Positions 49,611-57,779 of a stretch of 64,000 bases of DNA are shown one piece after another (positions within the stretch are counted from its first letter, which is position 1; every line of letters begins with the position of its first letter). The stretch comes from Hymenobacter sp. BT559. Lineage in GTDB: Bacteria > Bacteroidota > Bacteroidia > Cytophagales > Hymenobacteraceae. A program made the translations under genes and the position numbers. The DNA lies in NCBI RefSeq assembly GCF_016427535.1, contig NZ_JAELXV010000002.1, positions 62,001 through 126,000 on the forward strand. The letters are read 5' to 3'. The notes beneath the pieces are model-generated. The model ran no database searches and was not told where the DNA came from. It saw only the letters and a list, made by a program, of their open reading frames with translations.

Positions 49611-50987
49611 ATGCGATTAGATAGTATTGTTAAGCAGTATTTAAGCAATGACTTGCTGGCACAGTTGGCGCAAGCCTCTGCTATGCCGCAGGCTGCCACT
49701 GAGGCCTACTGCCAGTTGGCCCTGCCAGCTCTGGTGCGCCAGTTAGCCGCGCCTATCGATGCCAGCGAAGCCGATGCTCGCTGGGATATGTGCCGCCAGC
49801 TGTTTTTGAGCCGCCTGCTCACTGACAAAGACGAGCTGCTGCGTACCGATATTGGCTGGCCCGACCGGCGCCGCTACCTCACCCAAAAGATATTGGGCCC
49901 AGCTCAGGTGAGCTCTCTCACCGAGGCTACGGCGCAGCCTGCCCAGGCTGTTACGCTGCTTGGGTTCTTGACTATCATGACCTTGGCAGCACTAGGTGAG
50001 CACGCCCACGAAGCTGACCTAGACCCCACTGCGCTCAGCAAGTGGCTAAGTGAGCAGGCTACGCTCGTAGAGGCTGAGGCTAGCCAGTCGGCTTCGGCCC
50101 CTAGCCCTGCCAAGCCTAAAGCCGCAGCAGCCGCCAGCCGGCCCTTGCCAGCTGCTGCACCCGCAGCGGGTGGCGGCAAAAAGGTGAAACTAATGTCAGT
50201 AGTCGGTACCCTTGTAATGGTGGCCTTGGCCGGTGGTTACTTCCTGCTCGGCACGCCCGCCAATGCGCAGCAAGAAGCCCCAGCTACGGAAGTGGCCGCC
50301 TCTACTACCCCGGCCGCGACGCCGGCCAGCGAGCCCTCTACTGAGCCCGTAGCCGCGGCACCAGCCACCCCTGAGGTAGCAGCCCCCGTAGCTGTGGCAC
50401 CCCTAGTGGCGGCACCTGCCGCAGTGGCTCGCCCAGCCGCCGCTGGTGCTGTACTGCGCGACACAGTGGGCAACGCTGCCCTGGCCCGCCAGATAGGCGG
50501 CAAGTTTAATGCGGCTATAGGGCGCTATCCCAAAGGGGAAGGCCAGCCGCTCATCGTGAAGCTCATTAACCGGGCTACCCTTACGGTGGGCATCAACTCG
50601 ACCGAAAGCCTGCTCTACAAGCGGCTGTCTAAGCCCAGCCTGCCCCGGCCCAGTGATATCGTGCTCGACCGCCTAACATTTGACATGGGCCAGGCCCGCC
50701 TTGGGGCCGAAGGCGCCCAGCAACTTGGCAGCGTAGCCAGCATCCTCAAGACCTTTCCGAAGGCGCACATGGTAGTGGTGGGCCACGCCAATAACCAAGA
50801 GGCCCAAGCCATGCGCCTAGGGCTGCAGCGGGCCACTGCCGCCGTCGATGAGCTAGTGAAGCAAGGCATCAGTGCCAGCCGGTTGCAGGCGCAGGGCATG
50901 CTTTCAACCGAGCTGCCCACCGACAACGACTCGCCCGAAAAACAAGCCATGCTGCAGGGCATAAGCTTGAAGATGAGCAGGTTGTAG
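49611..50987 (+). CDS. DUF937-like / OmpA-domain membrane protein
   Basis: 458 residues. N-terminal helical domain (about 1-150) resembling DUF937, a TM helix (about 197-215, SVVGTLVMVALAGGYFLLG), a Pro/Ala-rich linker (about 220-285) and a C-terminal OmpA-like domain (about 350-455) with the strand LTFDMGQARLGAEGA and the peptidoglycan-contact part MVVVGHANNQ. It should span the inner membrane and bind the cell wall. It is followed by two roadblock-like genes, suggesting a polarity or motility-linked module. Confidence 0.7.
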   Translation: MRLDSIVKQYLSNDLLAQLAQASAMPQAATEAYCQLALPALVRQLAAPIDASEADARWDMCRQLFLSRLLTDKDELLRTDIGWPDRRRYLTQKILGPAQVSSLTEATAQPAQAVTLLGFLTIMTLAALGEHAHEADLDPTALSKWLSEQATLVEAEASQSASAPSPAKPKAAAAASRPLPAAAPAAGGGKKVKLMSVVGTLVMVALAGGYFLLGTPANAQQEAPATEVAASTTPAATPASEPSTEPVAAAPATPEVAAPVAVAPLVAAPAAVARPAAAGAVLRDTVGNAALARQIGGKFNAAIGRYPKGEGQPLIVKLINRATLTVGINSTESLLYKRLSKPSLPRPSDIVLDRLTFDMGQARLGAEGAQQLGSVASILKTFPKAHMVVVGHANNQEAQAMRLGLQRATAAVDELVKQGISASRLQAQGMLSTELPTDNDSPEKQAMLQGISLKMSRL

Positions 50988-51064
50988 ACAAAATAATTAG
51001 TCATTCTTCTATTAGGTAGCCGTGGGGCAGCGCTGCCGCCTGCTTGGCTGCCGCTAACTATGCT

Positions 51065-51625
51065 ATGGGGCTTTTTTCTAATTTATCTTTTCTTAAACGC
51101 AGTCAGGCCGAGGCTCCTCAGCCTAATGCCTTGGTGGCTGAGGCGACTCCCGCGCCCGCCGAGGCAGCAACTGCCGCAGCGGCCGACGACCCTGCACTGG
51201 CAGTGCTAATAGCAGCGGCTACCCCAGCAGCTCCCGAGCCTACCAGCGGCGAAGCGCGGGCACAGGCCGAAGCCCTAGTGCGCCGCGTGGTGCAGGAGCT
51301 ACCCGATTTTATGACGGTGGCCATTGTGGATGGCGCCAGCGGGCACATCTTGGCCGGGCAGTGGGCTGGCCACAGCGGTGGGGCCGTGGAGGTGGCAGCC
51401 GCCCACGCCGAAATAGTGAAGCAAACCCGCCTCGTCATCGAAGCGCTGCAGTTGGGGCCCGAAGAACTACTAGAAGACATCCTTATTACGCTGCGCCGAC
51501 AGTTGCATTTGCTGCGCGTACTGCCAGCCTCCAACTGGCTGCTGTACCTAGCCGTGCGCACCCAGGATACTAACCTGGCCCTTGCCCGCGCCGTGCTGCG
51601 CAATATAGCGATAGAGGGTACCTAG
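51065..51625 (+). CDS. Roadblock/LC7-like protein with Ala-rich N-terminus
   Basis: 186 residues from the ATG at 51065. Residues 1-70 are Ala/Glu/Pro-rich and disordered. The C-terminal part (from about 70) ELPDFMTVAIVDGASGHIL ... ILITLRRQLHLLRVL ... NLALARAVLRNI has the roadblock/LC7 pattern (one strand pair, helix, dimer strand), as in MglB, the GAP of the MglA GTPase. It is a paralogue of the next gene. No GTPase gene is adjacent. Confidence 0.55.
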   Translation: MGLFSNLSFLKRSQAEAPQPNALVAEATPAPAEAATAAAADDPALAVLIAAATPAAPEPTSGEARAQAEALVRRVVQELPDFMTVAIVDGASGHILAGQWAGHSGGAVEVAAAHAEIVKQTRLVIEALQLGPEELLEDILITLRRQLHLLRVLPASNWLLYLAVRTQDTNLALARAVLRNIAIEGT

Positions 51626-51718
51626 GGGTTTTGTAATATTATCTTAAAAATCAGTGAGTTATGCTGATTTGTAGATTTATTTTTTAATTTTTCTTTCTTT
51701 TTTAAGTTACCCTATTTC

Positions 51719-52099
51719 ATGGCATATTCTGCATCTACTCCCGCCGGCAAAGCCGTTCAAAACATCATAGATGACCTGCCGGGCCTGATGGCTGTGGCTA
51801 TCGTGGACATCAGCTCGGGCATGAGCCTGGCTTCGCACTCTAACTCGGATATCAACCCCGAAACGGCCGCCGCTTACAACACCGAGGTGGTAAAGCAGAA
51901 GCTGAAGGCAATGAACGCCCTCAAGCTGCAAGGCGAAATCATCGACGATATCCTCATTAGCCTCACCAACCAGCTGCACCTTATCAAGCTGGTTGCTGAT
52001 AGCAAGAAGTTTATCTACTTGGTAGTGAACTCGCGCGATACCAACTTAGCCATTGCCCGTGAGGTGCTGCGGGCACAAAACGACTTATTGTCGGCTTAG
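51719..52099 (+). CDS. Roadblock/LC7-like protein, single domain
   Basis: 126 residues, the whole of which is the domain found in the C-terminus of the upstream protein: DLPGLMAVAIVDISSGMSLAS, DILISLTNQLHLIKLV and DTNLAIAREVLRA align position for position. Roadblock proteins dimerise and regulate small Ras-like GTPases in bacteria. The gap to the upstream gene is 93 bp and very AT-rich. Confidence 0.6.
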   Translation: MAYSASTPAGKAVQNIIDDLPGLMAVAIVDISSGMSLASHSNSDINPETAAAYNTEVVKQKLKAMNALKLQGEIIDDILISLTNQLHLIKLVADSKKFIYLVVNSRDTNLAIAREVLRAQNDLLSA

Positions 52100-52130
52100 T
52101 TTAGTAGTGAATTATTCGCGTGATTCAATA

Positions 52131-52161
52131 AAAAAGGCCTCCCTATTTGGGAGGCCTTTTT
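52131..52161. terminator. Bidirectional terminator
   Basis: AAAAAGGCCTCCC / GGGAGGCCTTTTT stem with 5-nt loop, between convergent genes. Confidence 0.95.
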
Positions 52162-52180
52162 GCGTATGAGGATAGCGCAC

Positions 52181-53200
52181 TTACTGGTACTGCACATAGA
52201 GCGGCACGGGGTCCAGCTGCGTTAGCACTTCCTTAGGAGTCATCAGGTGGTAGGGCTTGCGCTTGATGTCGTACTCGTAAAAGAGCTTGAAGCCAGTGTA
52301 TTGCACGGGCTCCTTCTGGATGTAGGCTTTGTAAGAGTCCTTTTTCAGGACAGGGTCGCCCCAGCCATCCATGTCCATAATTATTTGCACCCGCGGGTCG
52401 AGCTTGATGTTTTTGTAGTTGGTGAGCATGCCCTTGGTAAAGCGGTGCACCATCAAAATCTTAGGCGGCAAGTGGTTCTCGCTCACGATGCGCGCCAGGA
52501 AATTGATGGCGTAGTTGACATCCTTCGCATCGTAGGTTCCGATTTTTTTGCCGGGCCGCACCTTCTTGGTCACCATGGCAAACTCCGGGTCGATGCCTAG
52601 GTGGATGGTGGGGTCTTTGAGATACTCGGTGAGTTTAGGTAGCTCGTGTTCTAGGTCGCTCAGCCCCACTTGCACGTCCAGAAATAAGATGGCGTTCTTC
52701 TCCTTAGCCCAGGCGCGGGTTTCAGCAATGGTGGCCGCCGAGTTCATCAGGCGGTACTTGCCGTCGGCACCGGCCGCGCCCTGCGCCGTGATAGTGACGC
52801 TGTGTAGCGCGGGCATCACCGGCAAGCTAGGGTCGGCATCTTGCCATTCTTTCAGCACTTTGTCAAATTTAGCCATCATCTGCGCCTTCGGCTCGCGGCC
52901 CAGGATGCCCATGCCCTTCGACCGGATGTTGCCGTAGAAAGCTACTATGCGGTGGCCCGGGAGCAAGGCGCCCGGCAACTGGCCATTTTTGCGGGCAATG
53001 CTGTCGGCCTTGAGCGAGTCGCGCTGCAAAGCCAGGCGCTTGAGCTTGATGGTATCGGCAGGGGCCGTTGAGATAGTGGAGGAGTCGGTTGGCTGTCCAG
53101 TGGCAGTTTCGCCTTGGCCAGCGCGGTTTTGACAGGCAGCCAGTGTGGCTAAGATAGCTAACGCAGCCAGCGTAGCGCCCGGCTTAAAAGTAAAAGACAC
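52181..53200 (-). CDS. Lipoprotein of unknown function
   Basis: 339 residues. Signal peptide with lipobox ATLAAC (Cys about 23), a Ser/Thr-rich spacer to about 80, then an alpha/beta domain containing HRIVAFYGNIRSKGMGILG, ILFLDVQVGLSDLEHELP, HLGIDPEFAMV and KILMVHRFTKGML. The order of strands with conserved D/H ends (DVQVG, GIDPEF, VHRFT) resembles a TIM-barrel with polar residues at strand ends, but I cannot name a family. It would be outer- or inner-membrane anchored. Confidence 0.55.
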   Translation of the reverse strand: MSFTFKPGATLAALAILATLAACQNRAGQGETATGQPTDSSTISTAPADTIKLKRLALQRDSLKADSIARKNGQLPGALLPGHRIVAFYGNIRSKGMGILGREPKAQMMAKFDKVLKEWQDADPSLPVMPALHSVTITAQGAAGADGKYRLMNSAATIAETRAWAKEKNAILFLDVQVGLSDLEHELPKLTEYLKDPTIHLGIDPEFAMVTKKVRPGKKIGTYDAKDVNYAINFLARIVSENHLPPKILMVHRFTKGMLTNYKNIKLDPRVQIIMDMDGWGDPVLKKDSYKAYIQKEPVQYTGFKLFYEYDIKRKPYHLMTPKEVLTQLDPVPLYVQYQ

Positions 53201-53335
53201 TAGATAAAAAAGCTATTGAAAGGGAATAAGAAACAGGCAAATATAGGGCGAGCTATAACCGGCGCGCGCACTTACTGGCCTTCTCTTTTCAGCTAATTTA
53301 GCTTGGCGCGCTGCCTAGGCCGAGCCTTAACACAA

Positions 53336-53366
53336 GCACGCGGTCCTGCTAAGCAGAACCGCGTGC
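53336..53366. terminator. Hairpin downstream of pdxJ
   Basis: GCACGCGGTCCTGC and GCAGAACCGCGTGC (53336-53349, 53353-53366) pair with one mismatch around a 3-nt loop, about 80 bp past the pdxJ stop. There is no strong T run, so a terminator role is only probable. A smaller palindrome AGCTGCTCAGCAGCT lies nearer to the stop at about 53396-53410. Confidence 0.5.
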
Positions 53367-53444
53367 CGAAGGTGCTGGCTTACGACTTGTTGGTTAGCTG
53401 CTCAGCAGCTGAAGGCCTAGCGCAAAGCAGCTTCCTAGGTGCCG

Positions 53445-54164
53445 CTAAAACTTTAGCTGGCGCTTATACAGCTGCACAGTGTTTTCGAGCCCTAGGTATA
53501 GGGCATCGGCTACGAGGGCGTGCCCGATGCTAACTTCCTGCAGGCCGGGCAGCTCCTGAGCTAGGTAGGCCAGGTTTTCGAGGTCCAGGTCGTGGCCGGC
53601 GTTAAGGCCTAGGCCAGCGGCTACGGCAGCCTTCGCGGTTTCGCGGTAGGGGAGCACGGCGGCAGCGCGGTCCTGGGCGTAGTGCCGGGCGTAGGCTTCG
53701 GTGTAGAGCTCGATGCGGTCGGTGCCGGTGCTGGCGGCAGCCTCAATCAGCGCCGGGTCGGGGTCGAGGAAGATGCTGACGCGGGCGCCGAGGCTTTTAA
53801 GTTCGGCCACCACATCGCGCAGGTAGCCTTGATGCTGCACCACATTCCAGCCGGCATTGGATGTAATGGCATCGGGGGCGTCGGGCACTAGGGTCACTTG
53901 CTCGGGCCGTACTTCGCGGCACAGGGCCAGGAAATCGGGGGTAGGGTTGCCCTCCACGTTCAGCTCGGTAGTGACGATGCTTTTGAGGTTGCGCACGTCG
54001 TCGTAGCGAATGTGGCGCTCGTCGGGGCGGGGGTGTACCGTAATGCCTTCGGCCCCGAAGCGCTCGATGTCGCGGGCGGCTTGCAGCAGGTCGGGGCGGG
54101 CATGCAGCCCGCGGGCATTGCGCAAGGTGGCAATTTTGTTGATGTTAACGCTTAGCTTGACCAC
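53445..54164 (-). CDS. pdxJ: Pyridoxine 5'-phosphate synthase
   Basis: 239 residues from the GTG at 54164 ([18 protein letters not shown]), the normal family length and N-terminus; the frame runs on to 54368 but that part is not PdxJ-like and crosses a repeat. The family blocks [44 protein letters not shown] and [18 protein letters not shown] are all present. Condenses 1-deoxy-D-xylulose 5-phosphate with 3-amino-1-phosphohydroxyacetone to pyridoxine 5'-phosphate, the vitamin B6 precursor. It is divergent from yqeY. Confidence 0.9.
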   Translation of the reverse strand: MVKLSVNINKIATLRNARGLHARPDLLQAARDIERFGAEGITVHPRPDERHIRYDDVRNLKSIVTTELNVEGNPTPDFLALCREVRPEQVTLVPDAPDAITSNAGWNVVQHQGYLRDVVAELKSLGARVSIFLDPDPALIEAAASTGTDRIELYTEAYARHYAQDRAAAVLPYRETAKAAVAAGLGLNAGHDLDLENLAYLAQELPGLQEVSIGHALVADALYLGLENTVQLYKRQLKF

Positions 54165-54196
54165 AGATTCAAACGGATTTGTCGGATTTAACGGAT
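54165..54196. repeat. CAGATT/ACGGATT word repeat
   Basis: CACAGATTCAAACGGATTTG followed by TCGGATTTAACGGAT: three near-copies of the ACGGATT word, related to the element at 19706. No matching inverted arm is seen here, so it may be a half element. It begins at the pdxJ start. Confidence 0.45.
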
Positions 54197-54399
54197 GCGC
54201 CCGCTGCGCAGGCTGGCTAGGGAACGGGATGATGGGTGAGCCCGCTGCGTGGGCGGGCGGTGCAAGGTACATTTGCCGGGTGGCAGCAGGGCAGCAGCCT
54301 AGGGCTGCTAGTGGCGTACTACGCAACTGGTCCGTGCCCTGCTGGTTTAAGCCTTTCGCTGCGCACAAGTCAGTTCTATCTCATTCTCCCCCTCTTTCA

Positions 54400-54864
54400 A
54401 TGGCTCTTAAAGAAACCATCGACGCCGGCATCAAGCAAGCTATGCTGGCTAAGGATAAAGTGCGCCTCACGGCGCTGCGCTCTATCAAATCGCAGATTTT
54501 GCTGGCCGAAACGGCCGAAGGTGCCAGCGCTACGGGCCTCAGTACCGACCAAGAGCTAAAGCTGCTTAACAAAGCTGCCAAGCAGCGTCGCGAGTCGGCC
54601 GCTACCTACAAAGAGCAGTTTCGCTCTGACCTTGAAGAAACTGAGCTTGCCGAGCTGGCCATCATCGAAGAGTTTTTGCCGCAGCAGCTTTCCGAGGGCG
54701 AGCTGGTCGAAACGTTGGTCGGCATTATTCAGCGCGTAGGGGCCAAAGGTCCTTCCGACCTAGGCAAGGTAATGGGCGTAGCCGCCCGCGAGCTTAGCGG
54801 CAAAGCCGATGGCAAGCGCATCTCGGACGTAGTGAACATGCTGCTGAATAACACTGATTTCTAA
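54400..54864 (+). CDS. GatB/YqeY domain protein
   Basis: 154 residues from the ATG at 54400 (MALKETIDAGIKQAMLAKDK), the usual family start; a longer open frame to 54010 is antisense to pdxJ and rejected. The family blocks VRLTALRSIKSQILLAE, KAAKQRRESAATYKEQ, EFLPQQLSEGEL and DLGKVMGVAARELSGKADGKRISDVV are clear. YqeY is an all-helical homologue of the tail of GatB; its role is not established but may concern tRNA handling. Confidence 0.85.
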   Translation: MALKETIDAGIKQAMLAKDKVRLTALRSIKSQILLAETAEGASATGLSTDQELKLLNKAAKQRRESAATYKEQFRSDLEETELAELAIIEEFLPQQLSEGELVETLVGIIQRVGAKGPSDLGKVMGVAARELSGKADGKRISDVVNMLLNNTDF

Positions 54865-54868
54865 GTAA

Positions 54869-54944
54869 GGATTAATGGTTAATTGTTGATGTAAAGCTAT
54901 TTAAGCAGCTCATTAGCAATTAACCATTAACAACTAACCAATAA
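54869..54944. repeat. Intergenic inverted repeat (TTAATGGTTAATTG family)
   Basis: TTAATGGTTAATTGTTGATG on the left and a right arm containing AATTAACCATTAACAACTAA, the same as at 26520. It lies between yqeY and cvpA on the plus strand. Confidence 0.75.
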
Positions 54945-54948
54945 AGAA

Positions 54949-55470
54949 TTGACGCCGCTCGACCTGTTGCTGTTGCTGCCCCTAGCCGTGGGTACCGTGA
55001 AGGGCTACCGGCGCGGGCTGGTGTTGGAGGCCGTGTCGCTGCTGGCCTTTGTGCTAGGCGTGGTGGGCGGGCTTAGCTTGCTGAGCGCGGCTGTGCCAGT
55101 GGTGCGGTCTTACCTAGGTGAGGTATTTGGGCTGCTGCCACTGGTGTCATTTTTGTTGGTGCTGGTGGGCATCATGTGGGGTGTGCACCTGTTGGGCGGG
55201 CTAGTGAAGACCGCCGTGCACCTCACGCCGCTCGGCGTGCTTGACCATCTGCTGGGGGGCGCAGCCGGTGCCCTCAAGTGGCTGCTTGGTCTGAGCTTGC
55301 TACTGCATGGCACTTCACTAGCGGGCGTGCACCTGCTGGCGCCCAGCCTCACGGCGGGCTCGGTGGTGCTGCCGTGGGTACAAAAGGCGACTCCGCTGGC
55401 GTTGCAGCTCACGGGCTATGCCCTGCCCTTTGCCCATAACCTGCTGGCGCGGCTCAAGGCGGCTATGTAA
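54949..55470 (+). CDS. CvpA-family membrane protein
   Basis: 173 residues starting at a TTG (54949). Four TM helices with the CvpA/colicin V production pattern: PLDLLLLLPLAVGTVKGYRRG at the N-terminus, then VRSYLGEVFGLLPLVSFLLV and a Pro-Leu-rich third segment followed by LGGAAGALKWLLG. Role in Bacteroidetes unknown; in enterobacteria linked to purine-operon context and envelope stress. Confidence 0.75.
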   Translation: MTPLDLLLLLPLAVGTVKGYRRGLVLEAVSLLAFVLGVVGGLSLLSAAVPVVRSYLGEVFGLLPLVSFLLVLVGIMWGVHLLGGLVKTAVHLTPLGVLDHLLGGAAGALKWLLGLSLLLHGTSLAGVHLLAPSLTAGSVVLPWVQKATPLALQLTGYALPFAHNLLARLKAAM

Positions 55471-55528
55471 CCCAGCCCTAGGTGCCCGCCGCGAACAACT
55501 GCCGGGGGTATGGCTGTTTACTCTCTTC

Positions 55529-56164
55529 ATGGCCCTTCTGCTGCTTGACAACTTCGATTCCTTTACCTACACCCTGGCCGACTACCTGCATCAGTTGGGA
55601 GCCGAGGTACTGGTGCGGCGCAATGATGTGCCCCTGGCCCAGCTGCGCGAGTTAGCTATTGAAGGCATCGTGTTGTCGCCCGGGCCCGGCGAGCCCGCCG
55701 CGGCAGGGCAGCTGTGGGCCGTCATTGCTGAGTATCACCAGCGCCTGCCTATGCTGGGCGTATGCTTGGGGCAGCAGGCCCTAGGTGAGTTTTTTGGGGC
55801 CCGGCTGCGGCGCGCGGCGCGGCCCATGCACGGCAAGGTATCCGAGATAGAGCTACTGGGCAGAGACCCCTGGCTGGCTGATTTGCCGCGTCGGCAGCCG
55901 GTCACGCGCTACCATTCGCTGGCGTTAGAAGCCAGTACCTTACCGCCTAGCCTGCATCCGCTGGCCGTTACGGCCGATGCCGACCGCGAGCTTATGGCGC
56001 TGCGCCACGCCACGCTGCCGCTCTACGGCGTGCAGTTTCACCCCGAGGCGCTGCTCACCACGCACGGCCTGGCGTGGCTGCGCAATTGGATGCGCTGTTG
56101 TAACATTGCGCCCAGCGCTCCCTTTGCCGAGGCGAGCCAGCATCTATCACCCAGTAGTCAGTAA
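55529..56164 (+). CDS. Class I glutamine amidotransferase (PabA/TrpG type)
   Basis: 211 residues from the ATG at 55529. N-terminal MALLLLDNFDSFTYTLADYL, the oxyanion and nucleophile blocks SPGPGEP and GVCLGQQALGEFFG, and the His-Glu part QFHPEALLTTHG make up the active triad. Supplies ammonia from glutamine to chorismate amination, either as aminodeoxychorismate synthase subunit (folate) or anthranilate synthase II; no partner (pabB/trpE) is nearby, which favours a stand-alone pabA. The C-terminus is about 20 residues longer than usual and ends 4 bp before the next gene. Confidence 0.8.
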   Translation: MALLLLDNFDSFTYTLADYLHQLGAEVLVRRNDVPLAQLRELAIEGIVLSPGPGEPAAAGQLWAVIAEYHQRLPMLGVCLGQQALGEFFGARLRRAARPMHGKVSEIELLGRDPWLADLPRRQPVTRYHSLALEASTLPPSLHPLAVTADADRELMALRHATLPLYGVQFHPEALLTTHGLAWLRNWMRCCNIAPSAPFAEASQHLSPSSQ

Positions 56165-56168
56165 GCAC

Positions 56169-56972
56169 GTGGAGCTACGCCGCCAGCATCAGCACGGGTT
56201 CGAGTACGTCGACGAAGGCCAAGGGCCGGTGTTGCTACTGCTGCATGGGCTATTCGGTGCGCTCAGCAACTGGCAGCAGGTGGTAGAAGAATTTTCGCCC
56301 CGCTACCGAGTCGTTATTCCGGTGCTGCCCGTCTACGACATGCCGCTGCTGCAAGCTACGGTGCCCGGCCTACAGGCATATGTGGAAAACTTTGTGGAAA
56401 AGCTAGCGCTGCCGCCCACTTTCACGCTGCTCGGCAATTCCCTAGGTGGCCACATCGCGCTGGTGTATACGCTGCACAACCCCGGCCGCATAAGCCAGCT
56501 CATTCTCACAGGCAGTAGTGGCTTGTTTGAGGATGGCATGGGCGGCTCATTTCCGAAGCGCGGCGACTACAACTTTGTGCGCGAGCGGGTGGGATACACC
56601 TTCTACGACCCCACGATAGCCACTGCCGAGCTGGTCGACGAAGTGTTTGCCGTCACTAACTCCAACGCCAAGTGTCTGCGCATGATTAGCATTGCGCGCT
56701 CGGCGCAACGCCACAACCTAGCCCGCGAACTGCACCGCATAGCGGTGCCCGTGCTGCTGGTGTGGGGGCTGAACGACACGATTACGCCGCCGTCCGTCGC
56801 GCACGACTTTGCCCGACTGCTGCCCCAGGCCACGCTGGGTTTTCTCGACCACTGTGGCCACGCCCCCATGATGGAGCGCCCACTGGCATTTAACCGATAC
56901 TTGAAGCAGTTCCTCGAACGTTCAGTATCAGCGCCTTCAGATTGGGCGGCCGCCACGGCGGTTTCGGCCTGA
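56169..56972 (+). CDS. Alpha/beta hydrolase
   Basis: 267 residues from a GTG at 56169, the only start that gives a normal length. Catalytic triad: nucleophile LLGNSLGGH (Ser), acid WGLNDTITPP (Asp), base DHCGHAPMMERP (His); oxyanion HGLFGALSNW. Esterase or hydrolase of unknown substrate. It starts 4 bp after the amidotransferase stop, so the two are coupled. Confidence 0.75.
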   Translation: MELRRQHQHGFEYVDEGQGPVLLLLHGLFGALSNWQQVVEEFSPRYRVVIPVLPVYDMPLLQATVPGLQAYVENFVEKLALPPTFTLLGNSLGGHIALVYTLHNPGRISQLILTGSSGLFEDGMGGSFPKRGDYNFVRERVGYTFYDPTIATAELVDEVFAVTNSNAKCLRMISIARSAQRHNLARELHRIAVPVLLVWGLNDTITPPSVAHDFARLLPQATLGFLDHCGHAPMMERPLAFNRYLKQFLERSVSAPSDWAAATAVSA

Positions 56973-56985
56973 CAAAGCGCCACCT

Positions 56986-57021
56986 CGCCGAGGGCCGGCT
57001 TGGTTTTTGCCCTTCCTCGGC
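56986..57021. other. Hairpin between the hydrolase and the CBS gene
   Basis: GCCGAGGGC (56986-56994) and GCCCTTCCTCGGC (about 57009-57021) pair around a loop of about 14 nt (with a 2-nt bulge). It lies in a 120-bp gap between plus-strand genes; there is no T run. Confidence 0.4.
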
Positions 57022-57092
57022 AACCTTTCACTGGGTATTCTAGTCCTACTCTCAGAGGGGGCTTTCCTTTCCGCCTTTTAGTCTGCGCCGTC

Positions 57093-57770
57093 ATGTCTGC
57101 TCTGCTTGCCGAAGACTTACTCAATCAAATGATTCCGCCGCTCAAAAGCACTGACACCACGGCCAAGGCCGCCCGGTGGCTGGAGGAATTTCACGTAAAC
57201 CAACTACCTGTACTGGTGGGCCGAAACTACCGTGGCCTCATTACGGGCAATGACTTAGCCGACTACGAAAATCCTGATACCCAGCTGGCCGAGCTGCCCT
57301 TGCGCTACGCCGATGCCCACGTGCAGCACGACCAGCACTTTTACCGGGTGATGGAGCTGGCGATTCAAAACCGCATTCAGCTGGTGCCCGTGCTCGACGA
57401 ACAGCAGGAGTACGCTGGTGTTGTAACGGTGAGCGACGCGCTGGCCGCCTTCGGCCCCGTGCCCGGCCCGGCCGGCCAGGGTAGCATCTTGGTGCTTACG
57501 ATGGAGGAGCGCGACTATTCGCTATCGCAGATAAGCCGCTATGTGGAGGAGAACAATGCCAAAATCTTGTCGGCCCACGTCGTGACCGATGAGCATGACC
57601 CCTTCCGTATTCGCCTGACCCTACGCTTGAACACCGACAATATGGCCCGTATCACGGCCACGCTCGAGCGCTTTGGCTACTTGGTGTCGGCACAATTTAG
57701 CGGCACGGCTGCCGTAAGCGAAGACGAGCAGGACCGCTTCGACGCCCTACTGCGCTACCTCAGCGTCTAA
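57093..57770 (+). CDS. CBS-domain protein with C-terminal ACT-like domain
   Basis: 225 residues from the ATG at 57093 (MSALLAEDLLNQMIPPLKST); the upstream frame to 57000 is not protein-like. Two CBS repeats (about 5-130; LPVLVGRNYRGLITGNDLAD and LVPVLDEQQEYAGVVTVSDAL) are followed by an ACT-like stretch (about 145-205, ILVLTMEERDYSLSQISRYVEENNAKILSAHV). Likely an adenosine-nucleotide or amino-acid sensor. Its position before nadK is a known conserved neighbourhood in Bacteroidetes. Confidence 0.75.
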   Translation: MSALLAEDLLNQMIPPLKSTDTTAKAARWLEEFHVNQLPVLVGRNYRGLITGNDLADYENPDTQLAELPLRYADAHVQHDQHFYRVMELAIQNRIQLVPVLDEQQEYAGVVTVSDALAAFGPVPGPAGQGSILVLTMEERDYSLSQISRYVEENNAKILSAHVVTDEHDPFRIRLTLRLNTDNMARITATLERFGYLVSAQFSGTAAVSEDEQDRFDALLRYLSV

Positions 57771-57779
57771 CTTTGCGAG

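Noticed and set aside
54165-54368. N-terminal extension of pdxJ
   Set aside because: The family begins at VKLSVNIN; the extension is Pro/Ala-rich and includes a repeat.
55977-56168. N-terminal extension of the alpha/beta hydrolase overlapping the amidotransferase gene
   Set aside because: That stretch is the amidotransferase's conserved HPEA region in another frame; a GTG at 56169 gives the expected length.
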